From Neocallimastix lanati (nom. inval.) (taxonomy: Eukaryota > Neocallimastigomycota > Neocallimastigomycetes > Neocallimastigales > Neocallimastigaceae): a DNA stretch of 59,272 bases. The translations under genes and the position numbers were made by a program. A model generated the notes under the pieces. It was given only the letters and a program-made list of their open reading frames with translations. It ran no database searches and was not told where the DNA came from. Shown piece by piece: positions 1 through 21,218 of this stretch (positions are counted from its first letter, which is position 1; every line of letters begins with the position of its first letter). The stretch covers positions 472,501 to 531,772 of the forward strand of contig JACVTC010000128.1 in the NCBI GenBank assembly GCA_016946835.1, in the 5' to 3' direction.

Positions 1-229
1 TATATATAAATTTATATAAAATTATGATTTTTAAAAATTATACCATTGACAATTTTTTTTTTATTTCATTTAAAAATAATAATAATATATATACTTCGTG
101 TATTTTATTTTTAATTATATTTATATTTCTGACTATTTCAAATTTGTTTAAATTGTCCTTGAAATAATAATAATAATAATATTTAATGTTTATAATTAAT
201 GATTAAATGCACAATTTTAATATCTGAAG
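1..229. other. 5' flank or first intron of NAP-like gene
   Basis: This AT-rich stretch shows no recognisable coding sequence. A stop codon at 193-195 closes the frame of the following exon. An AG at 228-229 makes a good splice acceptor, so much of this is probably intron and the first exon probably lies left of the window. Confidence 0.4.
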
Positions 230-1326
230 TTCAATATTGTAACGAATTAATTGAAGTCGAAAAAAAATATATGAACTTATTAAAACCTTATTGGAAAAAA
301 AGAGCTGAAATTGTATCGGGAAAATATGATGACTCAAAAGAAATTCAAGAAGAAGATAATGATAATGAATACCCGGAATTCAATTGTTTAAATAACATTC
401 ATTGCAAAGGTATTCCAGACTTTTGGTTAACTGTTATGCTTCACCATCCAAAAATATCTGAAAATATTACAGAATTAGATATTAAAATTCTTTCATTCTT
501 AAAAGATATTAGAGTTGAATACATGAAGGAAAATGCAAACTTTAGACTTGCCTTTGACTTTATGCAAAGATCTCAAAAAGATGAAGAAATAGAAAATATT
601 TATTTTAATAATGAAACTTTATATCTTAATTTCTATTATGTTCTCGATAATAGTTATGGTAAGGCAGAATATAGTCATTCTCATGTTGAAGGTACCGAAA
701 TTTCATGGAAAAATATAAATTATGTTGAAGAAGCTGTTAAAAATGTAATATATAAAAATAAAAAGATAAATTTTTTTTTTTTTTTTTTTCTTATAAATAT
801 ATTTATTTATTTATTTATAAATTTATTAATTTTAATACTTTTTATTTTATTTTATTTTATTCTATATTTTTATTTATTAATTATATATTTATATATATAT
901 TTATAATAATTATTATTTCATAAAATATTGATTATTTATAATTATTTGTTATTTATTTATATATATACACTTTTATATACTTTATTAACAATATTGGTAT
1001 ATTTTAATATTAATAATTGATATATATATATATATTTATATTTATTCAATTAATTATGTTTTTAACATTCAATATAGAAATCTTCATCATTCTTTATGAT
1101 TTTCTATCCACCACATCCAGATGACCATGATAATGAATTAGAATCTAATATTATTAATGAAACCTTAAATCAAATCTTTGAAATTGGTGAAATTATTAAA
1201 GATGTTTTAATTCCACAAGCAGTTGATTGGTATACAGGAAAAGCATTATTATACAGTTATAATGAAGACACTGAAGATGGTAGTTGGGTTGGTGCTGATA
1301 TAAATGATTTAAAAATTGAAGAGTAA
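230..1326 (+). CDS. NAP1/SET-family nucleosome assembly protein (5' end uncertain)
   Basis: Histone chaperone of the nucleosome assembly protein family, expected to bind H2A-H2B or H3-H4 and shuttle them in nucleus and cytoplasm. I read two exons, about 230-744 and 1078-1326, joined in phase 0 by a GT-AG intron (745-1077) that contains long T runs. Family landmarks in order are EVEKKY, KRAEIVSG, IPDFW, a segment like the conserved 'ITEEDEEAL..L..I.VE' block, GTEISWK, then after the splice SSFFMIFYPP and the ending IPQAVDWYTGKAL. The splice restores the typical SFF..FF.PP motif, which supports the join. An ATG at 199 is possible, but residues before LQ-Y look non-homologous, so an upstream exon spliced at 229/230 is more likely. 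The usual long acidic tail is almost absent; the protein stops at DLKIEE. Confidence 0.85.
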
Positions 1327-2356
1327 ATATATACAAAAAGTAATAAATAAAATAAATAATTAATTAATTAATTTTTAAAAAAAAAATAAAATAAAATAAA
1401 ATAAAATAAAATTTATTTAGAAGTATAATAATAATAAATATAATGAAATAAAAATAGATGAAATGAAATAAAAATAGATGAATAGGAACATATATTAATT
1501 ATTCAAATAAAATAAAAAAAAAATTTAATATTTAAATAAATTATATATATGATAAAAACAAAATAAAACTTTTTTATCAAAGTAAAAAAAAAAAAAATAA
1601 TTAAAACATATACTAGTTTTTGTTTAAATATTATAAATAATAATAAAATGAAAACAGTAATAGAGTAACTTATAGAAAATAACATATATGCTAACTTTGA
1701 TAAATTTTAATTTGAATTTATCAATTATATATTTTTGTTATTTTAGATGTATTATTAATAAGCTTAATAATGCATAAACCATTATATAATGTATGATATA
1801 TATATAATATATATATATTATTATTTTAAAAAAAGAAAAAAAGAGACAAAAATATAATATTTTTTTTTTAAAAGAATTTTATTTAATGTGTTAATTTCTA
1901 TTTTTCTTTCTGTATTATCTATTAGTGACTTCTTTTTTTTTTTTTTTTTTTTTTTATTATTATTATTTGTTTGTATGTAGCCCTCTTATGGGAATTATTA
2001 TATTCTAAATTATTTAATTTCAATTTTTTTGGTAAAATTTTTAAAATATTAATTAAACAACAAAATATGAAAAAATAATAATAATAATAATGATTATTAT
2101 TTAAAGATATGAAACTTTAATTTTTAATAAAAAAATAAAAAAAAAAATTACTCTATATATGTCGTATTTAATATATAATATTTAATATTTAATATATATT
2201 TAAAATTTCATTTAATATATTAGTGAAACTATTTTTTTTTAATAATAAAATATTTGACAATTTTAATTTTGTAAATGTAACTTTTTTTTATTTATTTATT
2301 TATTTATTTATATTTAATATCAAATATTAATATTTATTTTGTTCTATATTTTATTC

Positions 2357-2396
<40 letters not shown>

Positions 2397-3602
2397 TTTC
2401 ATTGTTTCTGTTTATATATTTATCATGAAAATGAATACTCAGTATTTCTGTATTTTGTTGTTACAGGATTTGTATATATATAAAATATATAGGAATTAAA
2501 AACTACGAAAAATAATAAATAATATTTTTTTTTTTTATTGATTAGATTTTAATATTACAGAAAATTGAAATCCAAAAATTTGAAATATATCCACAACAGA
2601 ATTAATTATTCAAATTCAAAATAAAACATTATAAAAAAAAATACCTAAAAATAAAATTAATAATAAATATTAATGCTATATAGAAAAAAAAAGTCCATAA
2701 TAAGGATGAAAGAATATTCAAATTTATATAAAGAAAAAATATATTATATATATATATATATATATTGTGACTGTGAAATACATTATATACACTTGAAGTG
2801 ACCCATATATATTGAATATTACATAACTCTTAGTTTAACTCACAGTATATATATATGGTATTATGCAAAAAAAAGAGGGCAATATATGTGAATGTTGATA
2901 TATACAAAAGCCTCCTCCAAAAAAAAAAAAAAAAAAAATCAATAATAATAATGTTAATATCCATGTATACATTTTATGTTTTTTTTTTTTTTTTAATTTT
3001 CAGTATTATAATTTTTGAAAATTATTTATAAACTTTAATTATTATTAAAATAATTTTTTTTTTTTAATAATTTTAATATAATTTATCATTTTACTGCGAA
3101 TTTATTAAATATTTTTTAAAAACAATTTTTTTTTTTTTTTTAAAAAAAAAAAGTTTAACTTTATTAAAAATAATAATAATAATAATAATAATAATAGTAA
3201 ATAAATAAACAAAATTTGATATAAATTTATTTATGACAACATTTATAGTATGAATAGAAAACAATTATAAAATAATTATGAACTAATTCCTATAGATGTA
3301 CAATAAAATATAATAACTGACAAAAATAAAGTAATATATATATTTATATATAAAAAAATTTTTTTATATAAATAAAATAATACATAAAACATTTTGTAAT
3401 ATTTCGTTTTATTAAAATATAATATCTAGTTAATTATTCATTAATAATTAAAATAATAAAAATTAAACATAAAAAAAAAAAAAATAAGAAAAATAACATA
3501 AATTTAAAAAAGAAGTCCAATAAAAATCAAAACTATTTATATATGTAATATATCAATAAAAAAAAAAAAAAAAAAAAAATAAAAATAAAAATAAAAATAA
3601 AA
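1327..3602. other. Intergenic, AT-rich, no gene seen
   Basis: About 2.3 kb of homopolymers, TA runs and (AAT)n/(TTTA)n repeats between two plus-strand genes. Short reading frames here are low complexity. The only patch of mixed composition is about 2760-2930. It contains the inverted pair ACTGTGA (2770-2776) and TCACAGT (2840-2846) around a CACTTGAAGTG hairpin; I cannot assign it. The last 60 bases before 3603 are an A-rich tract with AAAAT repeats, a common leader context in such genomes. Confidence 0.6.
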
Positions 3603-4236
3603 ATGGATACTTTACCTGTCAAAGATATCTATCCATCTCCTATAATTGATTGCACAAATGAAGTCACATTAAATAAATCCCTTAAAGGGATAGTTTGTAT
3701 TATACAAGAACAAAATCGTACTATCAAACGACAAGGAAAAATTATTCAAGATCTTCAAAATCGAGTAAAATATATGGAAAAGGAAGTAAAGACAATAAGA
3801 CAAGATGAAATAAGAGATGGTCATGAAGTATTAAAGGATGAATTAAGAAAAGAAATGATATTATTTGTCGCTTCTGTCGATGCCTCTCAAATTTATTCTA
3901 AAAAAAAATCAGATAGTATCATCAGTCGATTATATAAAAAATTTATAAATGCCCAAATACCCTATCAAGAATATAATAAAATAGAAGATGAAGATAATAT
4001 TGCAAAATTAAGTCATAGAATCGTATGCCAAAATGGTAAAAATAAAGAACTTTACACCTGTTTAATGGAGGATTTAGATAAATTTAATAAAAAAAATGGT
4101 GGTCCCTTTAATTCTTCAGATCAAAAAGAATTTTTTTTAAATGATCCTAACAAGGAGATATCTATTTTAAAAGAAAAAATAGAAAAATTAAATTCAAAAT
4201 TTGATAATATAAAACTTTCCAATTCGAATTCTAATT

Positions 4237-4274
<38 letters not shown>

Positions 4275-5477
4275 TTTAATAATAATAATTTCAAAAATGA
4301 AGATATATTAGCATTAAAGAAACAAATGATTCAAATGGAAGAAGATTATAATCATGTTCTAATGTGTGTAACACAAAATAGAAAACAATTAGAAAAAAAA
4401 GTGGATATAACTTATTTTAAACAAGAATTAGATAATATATGTAATCATTCAACTATCATAGAAAATCAGAACACCATCAATGAAATAAAAAATTCATTAA
4501 AAAAAATACAAAGCGATTGTTCATTACTACAAATCGATCAACCATCTTTTCAACAAAACGATTCCTATTTAAAAAAATGTCTTTCTTCTGTAAATCATAA
4601 ATATGATCAATTAAATAATCAAATGGATACCATGAAAAATGCACTTATTGCTAATAATATTTTAAAGGTAACCAATGAAAATGAAGATGGACTAGATATT
4701 GTTCCTGTGATGAGTATTACTTTAGATGAAGCACCTTCAAAAAGGAAGGATAGTTCTGAAGATACTGATAGTCATACTTTAAATAATGAAAAAATAACAA
4801 AAGATTTTAAATATAGAGTCAATAAAATGGAACATATCATTAAATATATCATGAGAATCTTTAATTTAAAACAAGAAGATCTTTCTTCTTCTTCTTCTCC
4901 TGATATGATCATGAATAATAATAGTCCTCTGATATCATTTTTATGGACAACGATCAAGAATGATGTTCAATCTTTTATAGAAGAAAAATTAGAATTTCTT
5001 AAAAGTAGTTTGGATTCTCAATTTAACAGTTCTATCCAAGAAATATGGAATCATCTCGATGAAAATATTGATCCGGTTCAACAGCAAATGGGAAGTATAA
5101 AAAATATATTAACCGAACTAACGAAAAAATTAAGCTATTCTCAATATATCATTGGTGAATTTAATGAAAATGATGATCGCTATTTTGAAAATAATCTTCA
5201 ACTTTTATTTAATAATGATAATAGTATTACGAATTATTATAAAGGTCGTTTAGAATCTCAAAAATATTGTTCTCTCAGTGATCGTGTTAATATTATCTAT
5301 GATGCCATAAAACAGTTCCTTGTTTCTAATTTCTTTACAAACCAAAAATGTTCTAATAATGGACTAAAAGATTCTCATAGTAATGATAGTCTTCTTACTA
5401 GTACAATTATTAGCGAAAATACGAATAACAATACTATTAATAGTAATAATAGTAAAATTAGTAATAATAATATTAAT

Positions 5478-5517
<40 letters not shown>

Positions 5518-6290
5518 TTAATAATAATATCAATAATAATAATAACTATACCCCTATCAGTGATACCAATATAGATGGTATCATCAATAAAATAATAGTC
5601 TCACCAATATACAAAGATAAGATCATTAATATTGTTAAAGAAACTCTTAAACCAAAACTAATAAAAATAAAAAATAGTCTTCATGAAAAGGTAAATAATG
5701 AAGTATTAAAAGAATTAATGCGACATCTTATAACAAGAGAAGAGCTTAAAACTGAATTAAATCAATATTCCTTCAAGTTTAATAGTCGATTAAGCAAAAT
5801 TGAAGATGGTACTACAAAAGGTGGTCGTGGTATTAATTGTATTGAAAAAGATCATTCATGTCATTGTACTAATTCTAACAATTATAATAATAAGACATTT
5901 GATGGTCGATTAACTCTTCCTAATGACCAAAATATTAATGAAACGAGTAACTCTATTAATTCCTATAAATTCAATGATACCCAAAGATTATTTAATACCT
6001 ACATTAAAAAGTTAATAGAAGATGAATTCCATAATAAGAATGGTTATTCAGATGGATTCAAATCTCTAGATATGTCAAAAGAAGAGGAAGAAAATTTATT
6101 GAAACCTTATATCAATTTATTAATTAATAATATAATTAATTCATTGGGCAACAACAATGATAATAATAATGATAATAATAATAATAATAGTAATACTAAT
6201 ACTAACAATAAATTTATGTCATCTCAGAATTTACAAATTCAAATTGAAAAATTAGAAAATAGTTTCGATGAAAAACTATTTTTATTAGGT

Positions 6291-6324
<34 letters not shown>

Positions 6325-6945
6325 AATCTTTATATAAATATAAATTTATAAATATATATATTAATATCTAACAGATTTTTTATATATTTATTTATTTATT
6401 TTTATATAAATAAATTAAAAATATAATTAAATAATAAATATTATTATATTAATTATTTTATTATTATAAAAATTTAATAATTATTAATAATAACCAGCTT
6501 CTGATATCAATAATTGCAAAGAGGTGTATCAACAGTCCTTGAGAAAACCATTTGGCCAATGTGGACAATGGATATGGAATTCTGAAACTATAAATTTCGA
6601 TTCCAGTATACCATGGAATATCGAGACCTATAATACTGATGGTAATAACTTTATATGGGAAATGAATAGCAATTCTATTAAAGTTCATAATGAAGGAATC
6701 TATGAACTCTCTTTTGCCTTTTTCACTAAGGTGAAACCTACAATAAAACTAATTATTAATGGAGAAACGGTAGTATCAGCTATAAATTCGTCATCCTATG
6801 TTGTTCATCATTCTTCCGGTTATGTTTTAGCCAATGGAAAAATAAAACCAGGATCATCGATAGGACTTAGCTTATTGGTAATTAAATACTTATTTATTTA
6901 TTTATTTATTATAATTATTATTATTATTATTATTATTATATTATA

Positions 6946-7002
<57 letters not shown>

Positions 7003-7037
7003 ATTATTATTATTGTTATTATTATTATTATTATATA

Positions 7038-7073
<36 letters not shown>

Positions 7074-7337
7074 TTTTTGTTTTTTTTTTTTTAATTTTAT
7101 ATTTATTAATCTTAAAAATATTATAATTATATTACATTCAAACACCTTTAATAATACTAATATATTAATTTTTTTTTTTTAACTTTTTTTATATATTTAT
7201 TATTGAAATTGACTTTAAAGGATTACTTATCACTTCCTTCAAATTCAGTAATATCATTACAATATATTGGAAATAAAAATAATATAGCTGGATATGGATT
7301 TATAGCATTAAAATATATGTCATGCATTTGTGTATAA
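3603..7337 (+). CDS. Large coiled-coil, Asn-rich protein with C-terminal C1q/TNF-like domain
   Basis: Three exons: 3603-6288, 6498-6877 and 7221-7337. The first junction is phase 1 and the second phase 0; both keep the frame and give 1060 residues. Residues 1-890 are mostly predicted coiled coil with charged heptads (an early example is KIIQDLQNRVKYMEKEV). They are interrupted by Asn runs near residues 215-230 and 630-660 and a further Asn/Asp-rich stretch near 850-870. The last ~165 residues change character. GQWIWNSETINFD, then IPWNIETYN, then EGIYELSFAFF, NGETVV and GYGFIALKYM follow the beta-strand order of the C1q/TNF jelly roll. No signal peptide is seen, so this is probably an intracellular coiled-coil oligomer with a trimeric-type head. 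I do not recognise a named orthologue. A structural or flagellar role is speculation. Confidence 0.75.
6908..7071. repeat. (ATT)n microsatellite inside intron 2
   Basis: About 50 ATT units, broken by a few variants, fill much of the 343-bp intron between the last two exons of the C1q-like gene. They explain the poly-Ile and poly-Asn shadow frames here. Confidence 0.85.
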
Positions 7338-14350
<7,013 letters not shown>

Positions 14351-14659
14351 ATAGTATCATCAAATTTTAATATATATATGTTATGTATGTAACTTTAATT
14401 TATTATATATATATATTCTTTTTTATTTTTATTTTTTGAGAAATAAATTTAATCAATTGTATGCGTATATGTGTATATTTTTTTTTTTATTTGAAATTAA
14501 TATATTATTTCAATAAAAAGGTTATTAACTTTTTAAAGGTATCTTTTTAATATTGCAAATATAAAATACATATACAGATAGCAAAAAATTAATTATAAGC
14601 TATAAAAGAGCACTGCGTATAAAATTACATTTAATTTTTTATAATTATTTATAATTGTT

Positions 14660-14691
<32 letters not shown>

Positions 14692-15424
14692 TCAAACTTT
14701 AATTATTAAAGTTTATTTAATTTATTTATTATATTTGATTTTATTATTTGAATTAGATTTATTTATCTATTTATTTATTTATTTGGTTTATTTAAATATT
14801 TATATATTTATATATATATTTATTTATTTATTATATATTTATATATTTATATATTTATATGTTTATTTATTTATTTATTTATTTGAATTTATCATTGGGT
14901 TTAAGATATTCTGAATTAATTATATTTGGCATTAAAAAAAAACGAAGAATTTTATATAGTTAAATCTTTAACTATTATAATTAATTACTATTTGGTATTT
15001 TTTATTATTTATTATTATTTATTATTATTTATTATTATTTATTATTATTTATTATTATTTATTACTATTATTAATAATTTATTAAAACTTATTTTTATTA
15101 ATTATTATTTAATTATTTATTATTATGATAATTATTAATCATTATTATTATTTATTATTTATTAATAGTATATATTATAATAAAAAGTATTCTAAAAGGT
15201 ATTTTATTACTATTAAAAAGTGGAATTATAAAAATACTTATAAATTTAAAAAAAAAATTATTAGTAATAATATTATGTTTTAAATAGTCAATATAAATAT
15301 TTAAGAAATTAAAATAATAATGATAAAAAAAAAACTAATATTTATTCAATAAAACAAATTTTAATTTTAAACAAAAAAAAAATAATTATTTTAAATTTTT
15401 ATAATATTTATTATAACAATAATA

Positions 15425-15463
<39 letters not shown>

Positions 15464-16944
15464 ATTTTTTTATTTTATATATATATATATATTTAGGAAT
15501 ATATATAATTTAATAAAATTTAATTAAAAAAAAAAATAATAAAATAAAAATAAAAATAAAATAAAAATAAAAAAAAATAAAAAATAAAAATTTAACTATA
15601 TAATTTTTTTTTTACTTTATTTTGAATTTATGTAGAACTTAATACTTTAAAATTCATCTATATATTATAAATTTTTAAATAAATTTAATATTGAATGATA
15701 TGAAATAACATTAAACAAGAAATGAAAGTAAATGATTTATTGTATTAAAAAAAAAAAGATTTTTGTTAAAATGATTTGTTGTTTTAAAAAAAATTTTTTT
15801 TTATCTTATTTAAAATTTTAAATAAATATAAAATTTTATTATATATATTTATAAAAGCAATAAAAAAAAACCTTTAAACCTTTAATAATTTTTACCGTGG
15901 TATTCCTTGTTTATAACTTTTTTTTTATTATTTTTTTTACAAGTTTTTTTATTTATTACAATTTTAAAAGTTAAATTACATTTATAAAAATGATAGTAAT
16001 AATACCAATAATAATACTGTTATAGTTAGTTATTAGTATTATCATAATTATTTTATATATTTTAATAATAATTAATTTTCATTATTTATTATTTATTAAA
16101 TTATTTATTATTATTCATAATTTATTATTATTTATTATTATTTATTATTATATATAATTATTTATTCTTCTTATTATTATTATTATTATTTACAATTATT
16201 ATTATTTATTATTATTTATTATTAATTATTAATTATTATATATTATTATAAATATATAAAATATAAAATATTTATTTATCAAAACTTAAAATTAAAGTTT
16301 AGAATAAGTAACAATATATAAAATATATAAATAATAAATTTGAATATCCATTATATATATATCTTTCTTTTGTCTTTTTTTTTTTTTTTTTTTTCTTATT
16401 ATTTTTATTTAATTTTTAAATAAAGCAAATAAAAAAAAGTTTTATTATAACTAGAAATATTTTAAAATAAAAGTGATTATATTATTTAATTATAAATATT
16501 CCAAATTAATATTTTTAACTAAATAATAGAATTGGTTTCGAAAAAATAAAAATTTTTTTTCCTTATAGTATTGTAATAACATTATTTTTCTATTATTTTA
16601 TAACTATATAATTATATTAATATTTCCATGATAGATAATAATATTCCATTTTAAATAATATAATATATTTATTTTTATTCTTTTAATTTTTTTTTTTTTT
16701 TTAAAAAAAAAATAATAATGTAAAAGTAATTAATATATATATTTTTACTTGAAATATTCAATTATGAAAATATTAATTTTAACATATCAATAAATAAGTA
16801 AATTAATAATAAAAAAAAAATATGCTAATTAAAATAAAAAATGATATGTTATAATAGTATATAATAAAATAAATAATAATAATTGAATGAAATATATGAA
16901 ATATTTAATTGAATAAAATATTTATAAATTATTTTTTATGATAC
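14351..16944. other. Intergenic, repeats only
   Basis: About 2.6 kb between two minus-strand genes: homopolymers, TTTA and TTATT arrays, and an exact 10-bp unit (TTATTATTTA) repeated about six times at 15001-15065. I see no gene. Short frames such as one at 14926-15138 are translations of the repeats. Confidence 0.6.
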
Positions 16945-17001
16945 TTATAATACATATTCATGTCTACCAAAGTTTCTTTTTAATAATTCCTATAATATAA
17001 A

Positions 17002-17039
<38 letters not shown>

Positions 17040-18276
17040 TAATAATGAGTTAAAAAAAAAATAATATTAATAATATTTAATAGATTAATATATTAATTTC
17101 AAATCTTATTTTGATAATAATCACAATATTAATATATATCATATAATATTATATTATAATAATATTTAATAATATATTATAAAGATAATACAAATAATTT
17201 ATAATTTATCTATTTGTATATTTATATATAAAATTAATAAAATTTTAAATAAATAATAATAATAATAATAAAAACTTACATAGGTAACAAAAATAATACC
17301 ACTTGAAGGTACACTTCTTGCAACTGTAATGCCGCAACCTTTATAGAAAGAACGTATACCACCAGACTTATAAATATCTGCTGCAGTAGCAGTAAAACTC
17401 TTACCTAACTTCTTACCAAGCTTTTTACCAGTAGTAGCAACAAATTCTTCAGTTTGCATTCTACTTTTAATCATATCCACAGGGAAGGAAAGAGTATTAT
17501 AGGAAATTCCTGCTAAGGCACCACATACAGCAAGCTTCCATGGCGCAAGATCATCTTTATTGGTGGTATTAGATGATTTCATCATATAGTTACAGGCTAT
17601 TTCATAAACACCAAACCAAGCTGCACCACCACTCACCTCACGAATAAGTGTACCTATATGACCACGGTACATACCTCTTATACCATGATTCTTTAATGTA
17701 TCATAAATAACATGTATTGGACCTTTATAATGAATTTTAGTGGTAGCTTGAGCAGTATTATTCGCTATTTCGTTAGTAGAAGATTTAGTAGCAGAATGGT
17801 ATAATGCTTCAACATCTTGAACTTGTAATTTACATTTTACTAGTTCAACTGGAGTTAAAAGCATAGCAGCGCCAGTACCTGCAAGACCACCGGCAAGGGT
17901 ATATTGTGACATACTAAGAGGTTCATCCTCTGGTTTTTTAGTAACTTTTCTAATAAGACGTTGAGCATAACCAAAACCTGAAAATAAAACACCATTTTCT
18001 ATCATAGAACCAACTAATGGTGAAGAAAGACCCTACAAATGAAATTTATTAATTTTTATATGTTTCAAAAAAAATTTCTTTATTAGTCTTTTATTTTTAA
18101 TAATTATATTATTTTCTTTAATGTATACCTTATAAAAACCTAAAAATCCTTCATTTTTATAAGTTTTTATAATACAATCAAATGTACTATTAAAAGTATC
18201 ATTTGAACTGGTTTGAAGTCTAACTTTTACAGTATCAAATGGAAATTCAACAATCTTTCCAGCAATACCTGAAATC

Positions 18277-18344
<68 letters not shown>

Positions 18345-18512
18345 TTGAATTATTAATTAGTAATTGTGTGTGTTATCAATTTTAAATTCCAATTTCAATT
18401 AGAAAAATTATTATTATTCATTTATTTATAAATAAATATTTACAGCTCCAAAAACTAAATCGTCAAATTCATTAAGTTTTAATTTTGGTTCTTTTTCTTG
18501 AATGTTGGTCAT
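16945..18512 (-). CDS. Mitochondrial carrier family protein, ornithine carrier (Ort1/Arg-11) type
   Basis: Four exons (18512-18444, 18275-18129, 18032-17280, 16989-16945), all phase 0, give 337 residues. Three carrier modules are present. The signatures are FPFDTVKVRLQ in module 1, LTPVELVKCKLQV in module 2 and FPVDMIKSRMQT in module 3, each with the PX[D/E]XX[K/R] pattern. Each is followed by an aromatic-glycine block such as GFLGFYKGLSSPLVG. The wording TPVELVKCKLQV plus IREVSGGAAWFGVYE is like fungal ornithine/arginine exchangers (yeast Ort1). The protein would sit in the inner membrane of the mitochondrion or, in an anaerobic fungus, the hydrogenosome. The 15-residue last exon is ELLKRNF followed by a short tail. 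Module 2 holds a Ser/Thr/Asn-rich insertion between its two helices. Substrate is inferred from motif likeness only. Confidence 0.85.
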
Positions 18513-18900
18513 TTTATTTAATTAATTCTAAAAATTATAATAATAATAATAATAATAAAATATAATAAAATATATATATATATATAATAAAAATAATAAC
18601 TATTAGTATAATCTATTAACTTTTTATAAATATTAAGTTATATACATATAATAAATATTTATTTAATTTAAAATATGATAAAAAAGAAAGGTTATTTAAA
18701 TGGCTAATATATTTGTAATATTTATATTAAATAAAATATTGATAATATTGTACATATATAATTTTATTTTAATAATAAAATATATATAACGAAGTAATAT
18801 TTATAATTTATAAATATTCTTAAAAAAGTATTATTATTTATAACGAATAATATATATGAATTCTAACGAGAAAGGCATATAGCAATTAATTATTTTCCAA

Positions 18901-18950
<50 letters not shown>

Positions 18951-20454
18951 AAGCATTGTTCAATACATTTCATATTTATTAAATCTATTATTTATTATGT
19001 ATCGTTGTTAAAAATTTCCATTCACTACAATTTCTTTTTCCATAAGAAATTAACTAATTAAATTTATATTATTATTACCCTTTTCTTAAAAAAAAAAAAA
19101 GCTAGAAGATTTTGATTAAATTATTTTTTCACAATTTAAAAAAGTTTTTTAAAACATTAAATTAATAAATATATTTTAACAATAAATATATATGCATATA
19201 TATTTACATTTTCCTTATCTATTTTTATACTTAAGAATTCATTTATTACCTTTTTTTTTTTTTTTATAAAATATGTGATATAAAAATAACAATAACTATG
19301 ATAGAATAAAGATTTATTAATTATAAACTAATTAATAAAACCGATAATAATAAAAAGTAAATATTATTATCTTTATTTTTATTTTAAATTGATATTACTT
19401 ATAAATAATATATATGGAATTTAAATGATAGAATATTTTGAGATAAAAAAAAAAAAAAAAAAAAAAAAAATGTTTTTTCTATATATATCGAGTTTTATAA
19501 TAAAAGAATGAGTTAAAATAATATTAAAAATATTTAATTAATCAAAAATAAAAAAGTTTTAGGTAATAATAAAACATAATCTTTTTATTTATAATTTAAT
19601 AAATTAATAATCCATATAATATATTAACTAATTAATTTTAATATAAAAAATCAAATACGATATAAAATTTTCTATAATGATCAATATATTAGTATTCTAC
19701 TGATTTATATACTTTATTATACTTTAATCTAAATACAGTTTGAATAATAAAGTAATGTAATATAATAATTCTTTTAGTTTTCTATAGTCAACAAAAACAA
19801 AAAGAAGAAAAAATATATATTTATATAGACATATTAAAATATTAAATAATATTATGAATATATAATATTGTGAACCTAATTAATAAATATTTAAAGTATT
19901 AAAATTTTATTATTTATTATTCATTATTCATTAATTATTATTTATTGATTATTAATTAAATATTATTTACTATTATTATTTATGATTTATGATTATTATA
20001 ATTATTGTTTCAATTATTATTTGAAATTAGATTTAATACAATTATATACAATAACAATAATACTAACAAGTGACAGATAAAAAGTAAAATAAATAATTAA
20101 TATTTATCAATGATAATAAATTTATTAATTAATAACATAACAATAACAACCTTATTATGAAAATCAAGATAAAAATTTGCGTATTAATAAGAAATAATTT
20201 CTTTATTTTATTTTATTTTATTTTTTTTATTAAATGTTTATTTTTTTCTTTTAATTAAAGGAATAACTTGTAACAAATAAAATAATATAAATATATATAT
20301 AAATAAAGAATTAACAAAATATATCTTAATATATTTTGAATTTTATTTGCCAAAAATTAATAATTAGTATAATTTATAATTTATATTCTTTATAATTTTC
20401 GCTTAATATTAAATATTTAAAATTGCAAAAATATTAAAAAATGATTAGATTATA

Positions 20455-20645
20455 TTTATTATTTATTATTTATTATTTATTATTTATTATTTATTATTTA
20501 TTATTTATTATTTATTATTTATTATTTATTATTTATTATTTATTATTTATTATTTTTTATTATTTATTATTTATTATTATTTATTATTTATTATTTATTA
20601 TTTATTATTTATTATTTATTATTTATTATTTATTATTTATTATGT
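20455..20645. repeat. Heptanucleotide TTTATTA array, copy 1
   Basis: Nearly perfect period-7 repeat of about 27 units with two slips near 20553-20575. The Leu/Ile/Tyr-rich frame over it is repeat-derived. Confidence 0.9.
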
Positions 20646-20807
20646 ATTATTTATTATCCATCTATTTATATTTATTTAATAATATATTAATTGTATTAAA
20701 AATTATTAATAAGCAATAAATAAAGTACTTAACTACAAAATTTAAAGTTTTTTTAAAGAACTTTAATTTGTAATATTTAACAATTGGTTATTCAAAAATA
20801 TTTATTT

Positions 20808-20985
20808 ATTTATTTATTTATTTATTATTTATTATCTATTATCTATTATTTATTATTTATTATTTATTATTTATTATTTATTATTTATTATTTATTATTT
20901 ATTATTTATTATTTATTATTTATTTATTTATTTATTATTTGTTATCTATTATGTATTATTTATTATCTATTATTTATTAATAGTA
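20808..20985. repeat. Heptanucleotide TTTATTA array, copy 2
   Basis: The same period-7 unit returns about 160 bp after copy 1, with TCTATTA variants at both ends. The intervening DNA is not repetitive in this way. Confidence 0.9.
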
Positions 20986-21187
20986 TAATCTTTTTATCAT
21001 TAATAGTATATAATTTATTTATTATATAAAATTATGTAATCTTTTAATCCTTTTTTTTTCAAAGATTATTGATTATAAAAAAATGATAATATATACATAG
21101 ATTTGTATAATCGTTTTATGTCATTAATTTTTAAAGAATATCAATAAAAGAATGACTATTTTCAAATATTTAATTTAGTTCTAATAT

Positions 21188-21218
<31 letters not shown>

